Positions 1 through 15,300 of a DNA stretch of 64,000 bases are shown here, in pieces (position 1 is the stretch's first letter; each line of letters opens with the position of its first letter). Location of the stretch: contig OU744449.1 of assembly GCA_916610825.1 (NCBI GenBank), positions 20,615,344 through 20,679,343 of the forward strand, read 5' to 3'. The stretch comes from Haliclystus octoradiatus (Eukaryota > Cnidaria > Staurozoa > Stauromedusae > Haliclystidae). A program made the position numbers and the translations under genes. The notes under the pieces are model-generated. The model did no database searches and was not told the DNA's origin. It worked only from the letters and a program-made list of their open reading frames with translations.

Positions 1-50
1 TATCCATCAATCAATGCATGTTTCAATTTTGATCAATTAACTATTTATAT

Positions 51-3000
51 CCCCTGCGAAACAAGTTCATGAAAGTTCATAAAAGTTCATGAACGTTCAT
101 GAACTTTTGTGAACGTTCATGAACTTTGATGAACAGTTCATGAACTTTGATGAACAGTTCATGAAGTGTAAGGAATAGTTCATAAAAATATGGTTCACTA
201 ACTCTTACAGTTCATGAACGTTCATGAACTTTGATGAACTCAAAGTCACAATTCATGAACTACCCTCAAAGTTTATGAACTAGTTGTCCAAGTTCATAAA
301 AGTTCATGAACGTTCATGAACTAGTTTTCCAAATTCATCAAAGTTCATGAAAGTTCATGAACGTTCTTGAACTTTTATTCAAGTTCATGAATGTTCATGA
401 ACTAATCATAGCAGTTTGTAAACAAATAGTTCATGGACCCACAGAGTTCATGAAGGTTCATGAACTTTGATGAACTAAAAGTCATCATTCAACAACCACA
501 TTCCAAGTTTATTAACCAGTATTCAAAGTCCATGAACTATATCCCAAGTTCATGAATGTTCATAAACTTCAATCAATGTTCATTCTTTGCAGTCATTTCT
601 CGTAAACCCTACCAGTAGTAGAAGTTCATGGACATTAATTCTGAATTAATGAAACAGAAATCCTAGCTTATGAAACTTCATGATAAAAACATTCTGATCA
701 AAATACATAATAAAGCTCAACTAGATACAGTAAGTGTGAAACTGTATTAACACACAATTGTAAGGGCTATTTTAGCAGGAAAACATAAATCAATGCAGGT
801 CTAATTGGCAGCATTTCTGGTACCATGTCAACAATTTTGAAGCTTATTGCCTAGTAATCAGGGCAGTATATAAGTAATGCCAATAAAATCTAGCAGCATA
901 TTATTGATCTCAACTAATGACAAATAGACAATGCCTCAGGGGCAGGGTGTCACAAAATGTTTGCATTACTGGAATCAGAAATTCCAGATAAGATAGGAAA
1001 CTTTCCACTTTTAGGGTTTTCAAAATATTTATACAAAATGAATATGAAGCCTATGAATAATAATGTTGAAAAGTAAATCTTATATTTGAAAACCTATTGA
1101 TTTTGTGCTGGCCTTCAATGAACCAGGTTCCCAGGACTCCCTCCTTCTGATAGATTGTTTAGGAGAAGACAGAAGACACACATGTGTCTTCATTTGTCAA
1201 GACAATGTATGTACTTAAGTTAATTAATTACAATGTCTATAAGTTAATTAGTTGTAAAATCTACAGCTAACTTTTTTCTGAGTTTTATCCATCAGAAATG
1301 ATAATGTTCTTGTTCAAGTTTGTTGTTTCATGTCTGATGCATTAATGTGTTAGTTTGATTGTACTTTTATTATAATGTTAACATTGTGTTGAATATATCC
1401 TAAAATATCCTGTGCTGTGACTAGGCTATCTAAATTTTAATGGAATAAATAGTTTAATTGATTAAAATTCAATTTATTTTTAATTATACACACAATAGAT
1501 AGCAATTGTGTGTTGATTATCCTGTATATTTAAATAAATTGATAACCTGAGCTAAAATATCAAAACAAACAAACTGAAGCATCAATAGCCAATGTGTGAA
1601 GAAGTAAGTTTTTGATGACAAATCTCACAAACAGGAAGTGCTAAGTGGGTGTCTAAGTGAGAAGCTAATAATATCATGCTGAGCTCATGCTGTATTCTCA
1701 TGCTGATAGTAAGGTGATAAGCTGTCTATATGTAGACTAGGTGCTTGGACCTGGGTACTAGCTATTGTTATTCAAAAGAAAACTGGCTTATGAAGTCAGT
1801 TAGTAATTATATCATTCCTTACTTTTGCTGCTTGTTTACTTGAGCCAGAGAAAGATAGCAATCTTGAAAAATGAGTTTAATTCAGTAATATAAAGAATTT
1901 AGCTGATGGATAGATATTCTACAAAGTTTTACATAAAAATATATGGCTTCAACAGGATTGAAAAGATGATTTCCAAGTGAAACTAAAGCTTGATTTTGGA
2001 ATACTAATTAGAGGAAACTGTGGTTTTCAAAACTCAAACAGAATTTACTACAGTAGACCTACTCCCCACATGGTTGTTTGGTTGCTCATATCTGGTGTTG
2101 GTGTATACATTGAATACCATGCAAAGAATGTGAGGCCAGATTTTATATTTCCTTTTAATTATTCACAAAAAGATAAATCAGAGATGCAAAGCTTTGCAAG
2201 ACTTTTATTTACCCCCACAACAAAACTACATAAAGAAGTTCAATGTATAATTATTTGTGTTGCTTGCTATTTTCAATTCAAACACTGGACATGTCACAAC
2301 TTCAAGCTCTTGAACATATACAATCCAAAGGTTGATATTAATATTAATTATCATTATTATTAAAAGCACTTCTTAAAGTAGGTGCAAATATCATTACATG
2401 ATAAAATAAGTTTTGAAATGAATCATGGCAAGAAAAGAATATCCCAACAGAGAACCAATTTACCCTTAATATAGTAAGATACTCATACAACTATACATTT
2501 AAAAGGTAAGACTTCACATTATGATTTGAAGACTTAGAGAGATATGTACACAGAATAGAAAGTTAAATCATGCTCCATAACTGGAAAAATCCGTTCAAAG
2601 CAAAAGACATTCAAGGACAGTACACTTTGAGAAGTTGATATGCTTTAGGCTTCAATGAGCAGAATTGATTTGACTTTAGACATATTTAAAGTATCAATCG
2701 GCTTCAAACAATCTTTGATATTTTAACAAGCTATACTAATTCCTACATTTCTATATCATATATTTTATTTGTTTGAATGTATTCATTTCCTCTTACTATA
2801 TCACATTTTACAATTTTTTGTGAATTAAATGTTCAAACATTCAAAGTTGCTTTTTCCTATTCTTGTTTTAATCTGTTATTTACTATACAGTTCATGAACG
2901 TTCATGAACTTTGATGAATTTTGATGGACTGATTTCATGAACTTTGATGAACTGCTTCATGAACTTTGATGAACTTGTTCATGAACTTTGATGAACTTGT

Positions 3001-3243
3001 TCATGAACGTTCATGAACTTTGATGAACTAGTTTATGAACTTTGATGAACTAATTCATGAACTTTGCTGAACTAGTTCATGAACTTTGATGAACTAGTTC
3101 ATTAACTTTGTTGAACTTTCATGAACTTGAGTTCATGAACGTTCATGAACTCTGTGCCATTTAACGTTGATGAACTAGTTCATTAACGTTCATGAACTCA
3201 GTTCATGAAAGTTCATGAACGTTCATGAACTTTTTCGCAGGGG
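51..3243. mobile_element. 3.2-kb GTTCATGAAC inverted-terminal-repeat element
   Basis: The left end reads CCCCTGCGAAAC and the right end is its inverse, TTTTTCGCAGGGG. Both arms (about 51-640 and 2885-3243) are dense in the 10-bp palindrome GTTCATGAAC and its variants, so the ends can pair over hundreds of bases. The interior, about 640-2880, is AT-rich and shows no convincing gene. The flanking duplication is at most AT. It ends 40 bp before an RSAD1 exon. It looks like a large non-autonomous member of the short family scattered through the later RSAD1 introns. Confidence 0.6.
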
Positions 3244-3283
3244 ATTGGCATACATATCTGTCACAATATTTCTCCATTTGTAG

Positions 3284-3329
3284 TGAATTCAAAGATGCTG
3301 GGATTACAAGGGCATCAATCGGTGTGCAA
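3284..3329 (+). CDS. RSAD1: RSAD1 exon a (AGITRASIGVQ)
   Basis: Acceptor tttgtag, donor CAA|GTAGGC. One leftover base, then EFKDAGITRASIGVQ, the family's AGxxRxSIGxQ strand. It begins 40 bp after the right end of the GTTCATGAAC element, so that element sits almost on the splice acceptor. Confidence 0.9.
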
Positions 3330-6300
3330 GTAGGCCATTATATTATATTACAATCATTTAAAATGAGAGTTAAACAACACCAATTGTTTGTGATGCTATC
3401 TTTTAAGTGTGTGCTTCAATCTGATTTGATTTTATCAAGATATTACAACAGAACCAAGATAGACTAACTCAGATTAGGGTTTTAAAGAGTTTTAAGCAGG
3501 CCATAATATTATCTTACCTTTGTGAAAATCAACCAAATGAAATGTATTTAACATCCTCAAGCATTGAATAATTCAAATTTAAAAACGAAGTCTTTGTCCG
3601 ACATCAATAACATCCTCAAAAGACTATCTTTGTTGACCCAATATCGATCATTTCCAAAAATTTTGATCTATTTTGCCACGGCAAAATCGCTGAGAATTGG
3701 CCTCAAAAGCTAATTTAAGATCATTTCATTTCGATGCAAAAATATTTCCGAGGCTCAGATTATCAAACAAACAAACTTACTTTCTTGTGAAAAGTAAAAC
3801 GTTTATTCGCCCGGTTCAGATGGAATCATGAAACCTGGTTCTGTTTGATTTTTTGCCACGCGTGACATTTCAAACATATTGAATATCAGCAATGTTTAAT
3901 ACCGGTTAACGTTTTACTTTTCACAAAAAAGTAAGTTTGTTTGTTTGATAATCTGAGCCCCGGAAATTTTTTCGCATCGAAACTAGAAGATCTTAAAATA
4001 GCTTTTGAGGCCAATTCTCGGTGATTTTGCTGTGGCAAAACAGATCAAAATGTTTGGAAATGATCGATATTGGATCAACAAAAAGATAGACTTTTGAGGA
4101 TGTTATTGATGTCGGACAAAGACGTCATTTTTAATTTGAATTATTCAATGCTTGAGGATGTTAAATACAATTTATTTGGTTGATTTCACAAAGGTAAGAT
4201 AATATTATGGCCTGTTTAAAACTCTCAAAAACACAAATCTGAGTTAGACTATCTTGGTTGTATTATAATATCTTGATTTTATGTATTTTAAATATTTTTT
4301 ATATTTTAAGTATTTTAGATATTTTAGATGTTGAGTCAAAGATGACACATTTTCTCTGTTACTCAGAGTTTCGATCGATTGATTACTTTACGGAGGCAAC
4401 GTCTTATCTTCGACTCTGTATCCATGCTGTTCTGAAACATCGAGCACTCTATTAATATTTTCCACCTGAAAGAAAATTATTTTATATATTTTATATACTT
4501 TCATAAAATTGGATGTTCATTCGAATATTCATGATTGTTATTCATTGTGTAGGGATAGTTGTAGGGATAGTTCACTGGGTGTTGTTTATTTCAATAACGC
4601 AGGTAGATGAAACAACTAATTAGCATTATGCCTGATCTTAAGTCATTAGATGATACTACACTGGAAGTACTTGGACGTGACCATGACGCTGAAAGTGCGC
4701 TCAGGTATTATATGGATATTATATTATGACTAGCAATGAGTGTTGTGGTCCATTATGGACCTTCTATGATAAAAACTTTCAGATCACCTATAATTAAACA
4801 ATTGACTAAGCTGACTATCGCTGTAAAATACGGAGTATGAACTCTGTAGTAGAACATCATGAGACACAATACGCATTGAAACAATGTAGCATTAATCAAT
4901 ACATCTTAATCATTCCTTTAATAAAAATTTAATTTATTTCACATCAATTGAGTCGATTGAAATGTATAATTTAACGTAGCTATATCTACATAGAAAAACT
5001 TTATTTTATGTGTTGAAAGGAAACCAGAACACATTAATTATTATAAATTACAAATACTCAGTCAAATTTCGAAATCTGAAACTATCCATAAAAAATCACT
5101 TCAAATCCGATCCGATCCCAAGACCTAAAATATTAACCCGAATCTGACCGGATACGATCGGATCGCGTTCGGTTCGAATTCATAAATCTTTATTGCAATA
5201 TATACAGCAACAATGTGGTGTTCACAAAATAACGCCGTCAAGGTGTGGCCGGTCAAACTCGTGGCATTGCATGCAATATATTCAATATTAAATTGATTTA
5301 GCTTCGACAAGACACATGGTCCACTAATTTCTGTTATTAACATGATCAAACGATATCTTTTGTTAATTAACAATGATTTACTGCTTCATATTAAAAAAAA
5401 ATCAGAAAAATCGTTGATAAAAATTGCCGAATGGCGGATTTGGACTGACGACCCTGATATTGTAATACCAGGGCATTAACCAATCGGCCACTACCTTACT
5501 TTTTGTTATCGGTGCTTTAACTGAAGTGATCAACAAAATTACTGCTTCGACAACGTATTATTGAACAAGGCCGACCCACGCGCGTGTATTGAAAATCAAA
5601 TTATATATATAATCTGAAAATATTATGATATGATAGTAAATGAGCCTATATATTTTTGATCTTTGCAATCTCAGCAAGCAGGCCTGTGATTTTCATGGCA
5701 GTCTATCAAAATAACAAGATTTCGTTGAAAATAAAATTTTGTAAGTAAAAAAAAGAAGTGAAAAATTGGCCTGATAGTGCTTCTTGTTATCAAATTTTCC
5801 AGAATAATAGCATCAACATTCTTTTAAAAGGAAATGAAGTTCTATAATAAATCGCTATACTAATTTGATATTGATATCATGTTACATCTTGTTGTCAATA
5901 TTTCTACGCGCTATTTATAATACATTACAGATGTCGAATGAAAGAAAAGACGATTATGAATAAATTAATTATTTTGATAGAAAAATGAAAACAACTCATT
6001 TTGCCAGATTCGTGATATGCATATTTATTCAGAATTTATTGAAACGGACGCGATGGTTTATAGAGTGGAAATGTTTAGTGCAGCTTCAAAGATATAAAAT
6101 ATCATAGCTGATGGTAGTATTTAAATGCTCATGTTATGATGTGTGATGAAAAGGATTTACTTATAGAAAATGAATCTACTTTACCTTGCATTTGATCGCG
6201 ATATGAAATGATCATTTTTGTCAGAATTATTTCGAATAAAAAGCAATTTATATTATATTCTTATCGGGCTCACATTCTCCTTCGATAAAATATGGTTGTT

Positions 6301-9300
6301 AACTTATTATTGATTGGTGTATTAACTCAGAGAACCCGCTATTATGTATTTAAATGTTGTTCGGAGATTATGCCGCTCGTATAGTTTTTATTTGGATCTC
6401 ATTTGGAAAATGGTAAGTAGTATTTTAATAAATATTGTTTGCTATGATCGATTATTTCATGCAACCTTTTCACTTTTTATTTTTGTAACACAAGGTTTGT
6501 TACACTCATCCAAACTGTATTAACTATTTAAAAATGTTTTTGAATTATGTTTTTGTGCTTTTAAATTCAAAGCAAAATTTTTGAACGCTGAAAATATTAT
6601 AATTATTATTATTTATCACAAATCATACGCTCAATTCAATTTAACTTTGTTAAATTTGATATACCTGAAATTAACTTTATTAAATGTTGATCAAAGATAA
6701 TAACAAGACATCGCTATTTTTATTCTCGAAACTGTAGTAGCATACTGTGTCTTATTCGTATAGCAAGTCAACACAATGAAATTTTAATTTTAATCGATGC
6801 CTATAATTCCTTCGTTAATTATGGAAGCAAAATCTGAAAATAAAAGCCTTGCTGCTCAAAACCAAATGATTCGTTTTTTTATATTAAATAATAAATTATA
6901 GAAATACTTTTGTGCAATGCCTTGATTAATTCTAAACTCTATAATTTTAGACTGTAGACAGATAATCTCTTCGAACTTTGAATATTTTTCGAATTAGTCG
7001 AACGCCAACGTCAATTTGAAAATTCTTGCAAATTAATTTGTTTTTAAGCCCCGCGATAGATTATTCATTTCAAAACAGATTGTTTGCTCAGTGTTCTCAC
7101 AAATTATATATCAAAATAGCCTTTTTAAAAGTGAAATGTTTTATATCTCCATTTTGAGAAAAGTAATGAACGGCATTTTGTTTCATTAATAAATTAAATT
7201 AAGACCTCAAGTCTCTATATGTATTGCTGATATCAACACTACATGAAATAGGTCTACGTTTCTTTGATTTCAAGAAAATATTTTGTCTGGCCTAGTTATA
7301 CTGGTAATTCAATGTAATTCAGTATTTCGTATTGTTTTAATTATCATAAAACTGATTCATTTTCAAGTTTCACTTGTTCAAACAATTTACACGCAGCTTT
7401 TAAATTGAGAGCAAATATTTTTGTTCTGGAGATTTCAATTTGAATTCGATTTGGCTGCCCGCTAGATTATCGACCTATGAATTTTTTCAAAATCTCTGAA
7501 TTTTTTAATGTAATGATATCAAATAAAATATCAGATGAAGTATATTATTTTAAAACAACGTCATAGACCCATACTTTTCATACAACAAATTTGTTACTGT
7601 ACACGGTTATCTCGACACAAATGTTTGCATAATTTCCCGACAACGGATTATCCGTATTATTTCGCCAGTAAGACGTACATAAGTCGCGGACAGACACAGA
7701 AATATAGTGATATATAAACAGACAGTATTATATTATACTAGCAATGAGTGTTGTGGTCCATTATGGACCTTCTATGAAAAACTTTCAGATCACTTATAAT
7801 TAAACAATTGACTAAGCTTTCTATCGCTGTATAATACGGAGTATGAACTCTGGAGGAGAACATGAGACACAATACGCATTGAAACGATGTAGCATTAATC
7901 AATACATCTTAATCATTCTTTAATAAAAATTTAATTTATTTCACATCAATTGAGTCGATTGAAATGTATAATTTAACGTAGCTATCTCTACATAGAAAAA
8001 CTTTATTTTATTTGCTGAAAGGAAACCAGAACACATTAATTATTATGAATTACAAATATTCAGTCAAATTTCGAAATATGAAACTATCCATAAAAAATCA
8101 CTTCAAATCCGATCCGATCCGAAGACCTAAATTATTAACCCGAATCTGACCCGATACGATCAAATCGCGTTCGGTTCGGATTGATAAATCTTCATTGCAA
8201 TACAAACAACACTAATGTGGTGTTCACAAAATAACGCCGTCAAGGTGAGGCGGGTCAAACTCGTGGCATCGCATGTAATATATTCAATATTAAATTAATT
8301 TAGCTTCGACAAGACACATGGTCCACTAATTTCTGTTATTAACATGATCAAACGATATCTTTTGTTAATTAACAATGATTTACTGCTTCATATTAAAAAA
8401 AATAAGAAAAATCGTTGATAAAAATTTTCCGAATGGCGGATTTGAACTGACGACCCTCATATTGTGATGCCAGAGCATTAACCAATGAGCCACTGCCTTA
8501 CTTATTATTATAGACGCTTTGACTGACGTCATCAACAAACCTACTGCTTCGACAACGTATTATTGAACAAGGCCGACACACGCGCGTGTAATTGAAAATC
8601 AAATTATATATATAATCTGAAAATGTTATGATATGATAGTATATGAGCCTATATATTTTTAATCTTTGCAATCTCAGCAAGTAGGACTGTGATTTTCATG
8701 GCAGTCTATCAAAATACTAAGAGTTCGTTGAGAATAAGATTTTGTAAGTAAAAAAAAGATGTGAAAAATTAACCTCATAGTGCTTCTTGTTATCAAATTT
8801 TCCAGAATAATAGCATCAACATTCTTTTAAAAGGAAATAAAGTTCTATAATAAATCGCTATACTAATTTGATATTGATATCATGTTACATCTTGTTGTCA
8901 ATATTTCTACGCGCTATTTATAATACATTACAGATGTCGAATGAAAGAAAAGACGATTATGAATAAATTAATTATTTTGATAGAAAAACGAAAACAACTC
9001 ATTTTGCCAGATTCGTGATATGCATATTTATTCAGAATTTATTGAAACGGACGCGATGGTTTATAGAGTGGAAATGTTTAGTGCAGCTTCAAAGATATAA
9101 AATACCTCAGCCGATGGTAATATTTAAATGCTCATGTTATGATGTCTGATGAAAAGGATAATTTACTATGTAGAAAATGAATCTACTTTACCTTGCATTT
9201 GATCGCGATATGAAATGATCATTTTTGTCAGAATTATTTCGAATAAAAGACGTCAATCTTTATTTTATTCTTATCGGGCTTACATTCTCCTTCGATAAAA

Positions 9301-12300
9301 TATGGTTGTTAACTTATTATTGATTGGTGTATTAACTCAGAGAACCCGCTATTATGTATTTAAATGTTGTTCGGAGATTATGCCGCTCGTATAGTTTTTA
9401 TTTGGATCTCATTTGGAAAATGGTAAGTTGTATTTTAATAAATATTGTTTGCTATGATCGATTATTTCATGCAACCTTTTCGCTTTTTATTTTTGTAACA
9501 CAAGGTTTGTTACACTCATCCAAACTGTATTAACTATTTAAAAGTGTTTTTAAATTATGTTTTTGTGCTTTTAAATTCAAAGCAAAATTTTTGAACGCTG
9601 AAAATATTATAATTATTATTGTTTATCACAAATCATACGCTCAATTCAATTTAACTTTGTTAAATTTGATATACCTGAAATTAACTTTATTAAATGTTGA
9701 TCAACGATAATAACAAGACACCGCTATTTTTATTCTGAAAACTGTAGTAACATACTGTGTCTTATTCGTATAGCAAGTCAACAAAATGAAATTTTAATTT
9801 TAATCGATGCCTATAACTCCTTCGTTAATTATGGAAGCAAAATCTGAAAATAAAAGCCTGCCTGCTCAAAACCAAATGATTCATGTTTTTATATTAAATA
9901 ATAAATTAAAGAAATACTTTTGTGCAATGCCTTGATTGATTCTAAACTCTGTAATTTTAGACTGTAGACAGATAATCTATTCGAACTTTGAATATTTTTC
10001 GAATTAGTCGAACGCCAACGTCATTTTGAAAATTCTTGCAAGTTAATTTGTTTTTATGCCCCGCGATAGATTATTCATTTCAAAACAGATTGTTTGCTCA
10101 GTGTTCTCACAAATTATATATCAAAATAGCCTTTTTAAAAGTGAAATGTTTTATATCTCGATTTTGATAAAAGTAATGAACGGCATTTTGTTTCATTAAT
10201 AAATTAAATTAAGACCTAAAGTCTCTTTAATTTTCATAGCGTTTGTGCAGCGCTATATGTATTGATGATATCAACACTACATGAAATAGGTCTACGTTTC
10301 TTTGATTTCAAAACATATTTTGTTTGGCCTATTTATACTGGTAATTCAATGTAATTCAGTATTTCGTATTGTTTTAATTATCATAAAACTGATTCATTTT
10401 CAAGTTTCACTTGCTCAAACAATTTACACGCAGCTTTTAAATTCAAAGCAAAATATTTTTGTTCTGGGGATTTCAATTTGAATTCGATTTGGCTGCCCGC
10501 TAGATTATCGACCTATGAAATTTTTCAAAATCTCTGAATTTTTTAATGCAAGGATATCAAATAAATTATCAGATGAAGTATATTATTTTAAAACAACGTC
10601 ATAGACCCATACTTTTCATACAACAAATTTGTTACTGTACACGGTTATCTCGACACAAATGTTTGCATAATTTCCCGACTACGGATTATCCGTATTATAT
10701 CGCCAGTAAGACGTACATAAGTCGCGGACAGACACAGAAATATCGAAATATCGAAATATCGAAATATAGAAATATAGAAATACTAGCAATGAGTGTAGTC
10801 CATAATGGACCTTCTATGATAAAACTTTCAGATCACTTATAATTAAACAATTGACTAAGCTGACTATCGCTGTATAATACGGAGTATGAACTCTGGAGGA
10901 GAACATGAGACACAATATGCATTGAAACGATGTAGCATTAATCAATACATCTTAATCATTCCTTTAATAAAAATTTAATTTATTTCACATCAATTGAGTC
11001 GATTGAAATGTATAATTTAACGTAGCTTTGTCTACATAGAAAAACTTTATTTTATGTGTTGAAAGGAAGCCAGAACACAATTATTATAAATTACAAATAC
11101 TCAGTCAAATTTCGAAATCTGAAACTATCCACAAAAAATCACTTCAAATCCGATCCGATCCGAAGACCTAAAATATTAACCCGAATCTGACCCGATACGA
11201 TCGGATCGCGTTCGGTTCGAATTCATAAATCTTTATTGCAATATATACAACACTAATGTGGTGTTCACAAAATAACGCCGTCAAGGTGTGGCCGGTCAAA
11301 CTCGTGGCATTGCATGCGATAGATTCAATATTAAATTAATTTAGCTTCAACAAGACACATGGTCCACTGATTTCTGTTATTAACATGATCAAACGATATC
11401 TTTTGTTAATTAAAAATGATTTACTGCTTCATATTAAAAAAAAATCAGAAAAATCGTTGATAAAAATTGCAATATGGCGGATTTGAACTGACGACCCTGA
11501 TATTGAAATACCAGGGCATTAACCAATCGGCCACTACCTTACTTTTTGTTATCGGTGCTTTAACTGAAGTGGTCAACAAACCTACTGCTTCGACAACGTA
11601 TTATTGAACAAAGCCGACCCACGCGCGTGTATTGAAAATCAAATTATATATAATCTGAAAATATTATGATATGATAGTATATGAGCCTATATATTTTTGA
11701 TCTTTGCAATCTCAGCAAGCAGGCCTGTGATTTTCATGGCAGTCTATCAAAATACTAAGAGTTCGTTGAAAATAAAATTTTAAAAGTAAACAAAAGATAT
11801 GAAAAGTTGACCTCATAGTGCTTCTTGTTATCAAATTTTCCAGAATAATAGCATCAACATTCTTTTAAAATGAAATAAAATTCTATATAATAAATCGCTA
11901 TACTAATTCGATATTGATATTATGTTACATCTTGTTGTCAATATTTCTACGCGCTATTTATAATACATTACAGATGTCGAATGAAAGAAAAGATGATTAT
12001 GAATAAATTAATTATTTTGATAGAAAAACGAAAACAACTCATTTTGCCAGATTCGTGATATGCATTTATTCAGAATTTATTGAAACTGACGCGATGGTTT
12101 ATAGAGTGGAAATGTTTAGTGCAGCTTCAAAGATATAAAATACCACAGCCGATGGTAATATTTAAATGCTCATGTTATGATGTCTGACGAAAAGGATAAT
12201 TTACTATGTAGAAAATGAATCTACTTTACCATGCATTTGATCACGATATGAAATGATCATTTTTGTCAGAATTATTTCGAATAAAAGACAATCTTTATTT

Positions 12301-15300
12301 TATTCTTATCGGGCGTACATTCTCCTTCGATAAAATATGGTTGTTAACTTATTATTGATTGGTGTATTAACTCAGAGAACCCGCTATTATGTATTTAAAT
12401 GTTGTTCGGAGATTATGCCGCTCGTATAGTTTTTATTTGGATCTCATTTGGAAAATGGTAAGTTGTATTTTAATAAATATTGTTTGCTATGATCGATTAT
12501 TTCATGCAACCTTTTCGCTTTTTATTTTTGTAACACAAGGTTTGTTACACTCATCCAAACTGTATTAACTATTTAAAAATGTTTTTAAATTATGTTTTTG
12601 TGCTTTTAAATTCAAAGCAAAATTTTTGAACGCTGAAAATATTATAATTATTATTATTTATCACAAATCATACGCTCAATTCAATTTAACTTTGTTGAAT
12701 TTGATATACCTGAAAAAATTAACTTTATTAAATGTTGATCAACGATAATAACAAGACATCGCTATTTTTATTCTCGAAACTGTAGTAACATACTGTGTGT
12801 TATTCGTATAGCAAGTCAACAAAATGAAATTTTAATTTTAATCGATGCCTATAATTCCTTCGTTAATTATTGAAGCAAAATCTGAAAATAAAAGCCTGCC
12901 TGCTCATAACCAAATGATTCATATTTTTATATTCACTAATAAATTATAGAAATACTTTTGTGCAATGCCTTGATTAGTTCTAAACTCTATAATTTTATAC
13001 TGTAGACAGATAATCTATTCGAACTTTGAATATTTTTCGAATTGATCGAACGCCAACGTCATTTTGAAAATTCTTGAAAGTTAATTTGTTTTTATGCCCC
13101 GCGATAGATTATTCATTTCAAAACAGATTGTTTGCTCAGTGTTCTCACAAATTATATATCAAAATAGCCTTTTTAAAAGTGAAATGTTTTGTATCTCGAT
13201 TTTGTGAAAAGTAATGAACGGCATTTTGTTTCATTTATAAATTAAAGACCTAAAGTCTCTTTAATTTTCATAGCGTTTGTGCAGCGCTATATGTATTGCC
13301 AAGATATTATAATGGAACCAAGATAGTCTAACTCAGATTTGGGTTTTAAAGAGTTTTAAACAGACCATAATATTGTCTTACCTTTGTCTAAATCAACCAA
13401 ATAAATTGTATTTAACATTCTCAAGCATTGAATAATTCAAATTTAAAAACGACGTCTTTGTCCGACATCAATAACATCCTCAAAAGTCTATATTTGTTGA
13501 CCCAATATCGATCAATTCCAAACATTTTGATCTGTTTTGCCACGGCAAAATCACTGAGAATAGGCCTCAAAAGCTATTTTAAGATCATCTCGTTTCGATG
13601 CGGAAAAATTTCCGGGGCTTAGATTATCAAACAATCAAACTTAATTTCTTGTGAAAAGTAAAACATTTATTAAACATTGCTGATATTCAATATGTTTGAA
13701 ATGTCGCGCGTGGCAAAAAATCTAACAGAACCGGGTTTCATGATTTCATCTGAACCGCGCGAAAAAATGTTTTACTTTTCACAAGAAAAGTTTGCTTGTT
13801 TGATAATCTGAGCCCCGGTAATTTTTTCGCATCGAAACGAGATGATCTTAAAATAGCTTTTGAGGCCAATTCTCAGTGATTTTGCCGTGGCAAAACAGAT
13901 CAAAATGTTTGGAAATGATCGATATTGGGTCAACAAAGATAGACTTTTGAGGATGTTATTGATGTCGGACAAAGACGTCGTTTTTAAATTTGAATTATTC
14001 AATGCTTGAGGATGTTAAATACAATTTATTTGGTTGATTTTCACAAAGGTAAGATGATATTATGGCCTGTTTAAAACTCTCAAAAACACAAATCTGAGTT
14101 AGACTATCTTGGTTCTATTATAATATCTTGGTATTGCTGATATCAACACTACATGAAATAAGTCTACGTTTCTTTGATTTCAAAACATATTTTGTTTGGC
14201 CTATTTATACTGGTAATTCAATGTAATTCAGTATTTCGTATTGTTTTAATTATCATAAAACTGATTCATTTTCAAGTTTCACTTGCTCAAACAATTTACA
14301 CGCAGCTTTTAAATTCAAAGCAAAATATTTTTGTTCTGGGGATTTCAATTTGAATTCGATTTGGCTGCCCGCTAGATTATCGACCTATGAAATTTTTCAA
14401 AATCTCTGAATTTTTTAATGCAAGGATATCAAATAAATTATCAGATGAAGTATATTATTTTAAAACAACGTCATAGACCCATACTTTTCATACAACAAAT
14501 TTGTTACTGTACACGGTTATCTCGACACAAATGTTTGCATAATTTCCCGACAACGGATTATCCGTATTATATCGCCAGTAAGACGTACATAAGTCGCGGA
14601 CAGACACAGAAATATCGAAATATCGAAATATAGAAATATAGAAATACTAGCTATGAGTGTAGTCCATAATGGACCTTCTATGATAAAACTTTCAGATCAC
14701 TTATAATTAAACAATTGACTAAGCTTTCTATCGCTGTATAATACGGAGTATGAACTCTGGAGGAGAACATGAGAGACAATATGCATTGAAACGATGTAGC
14801 ATTAATCAATACATCTTAATCATTCCTTTAATAAAAGTTTAATTTATTTCACATCAATTGAGTCGATTGAAATGTATAATTTAACGTAGCTATATCTACA
14901 TAGAAAAACAATATTTTATGTGCTGAAAGGAGGCCAGAACACATTAAGTATTATAAATTACAAATACTCAGTCAAATTTCGAAATCTGAAACTATCCATA
15001 AAAAATCACTACAAATCCGATCCGATCCGAAGATCTAAAATATTAACCCGAATCTGACCCGATACGATCGGATCGCGTTCGGTTCGGATTCATAAATCTT
15101 TATTGCAATATATACAACACTAATGTGGTGTTCACAAAATAACGCCGCCGTCAAAGTGTGGCCAGTGAAACTCGTGGCATTGCATGCGATAGATTCAATA
15201 TTAAATTAATTTAGCTTAAACAAGACACATGGTCCACTGATTTCTGTTATTAACATGATCAAACGATATCTTTTGTTAATTAAAAATGATTTACTGCTTC

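Larger units (their letters stand above)
10782..14645 (+). repeat. Tandem ~3-kb unit 3 of 5, carrying a foldback insertion
   Basis: It is 3864 bp long because the 831-bp foldback element sits at 13300-14130; without it and one TSD the unit is about 3.03 kb. It has a tRNA-like sequence near 11475-11542 (minus), a spliced-leader-like block at 12422-12550 and the small ORF from 14448. Confidence 0.9.

Noticed and set aside
1977-2363. 128-codon open stretch inside the 3.2-kb element
   Set aside because: It starts on GTG, has no recognisable domain and lies in AT-rich repeat interior.
3225-3467. 80-codon open stretch crossing the repeat end, RSAD1 exon a and its donor
   Set aside because: It reads through a well-supported exon in frame and on into the intron; only 3284-3329 is coding.
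13428-14002. Matching ORFs on both strands (MNNSNLKTTSL...)
   Set aside because: They mirror each other because the foldback arms are inverted copies.
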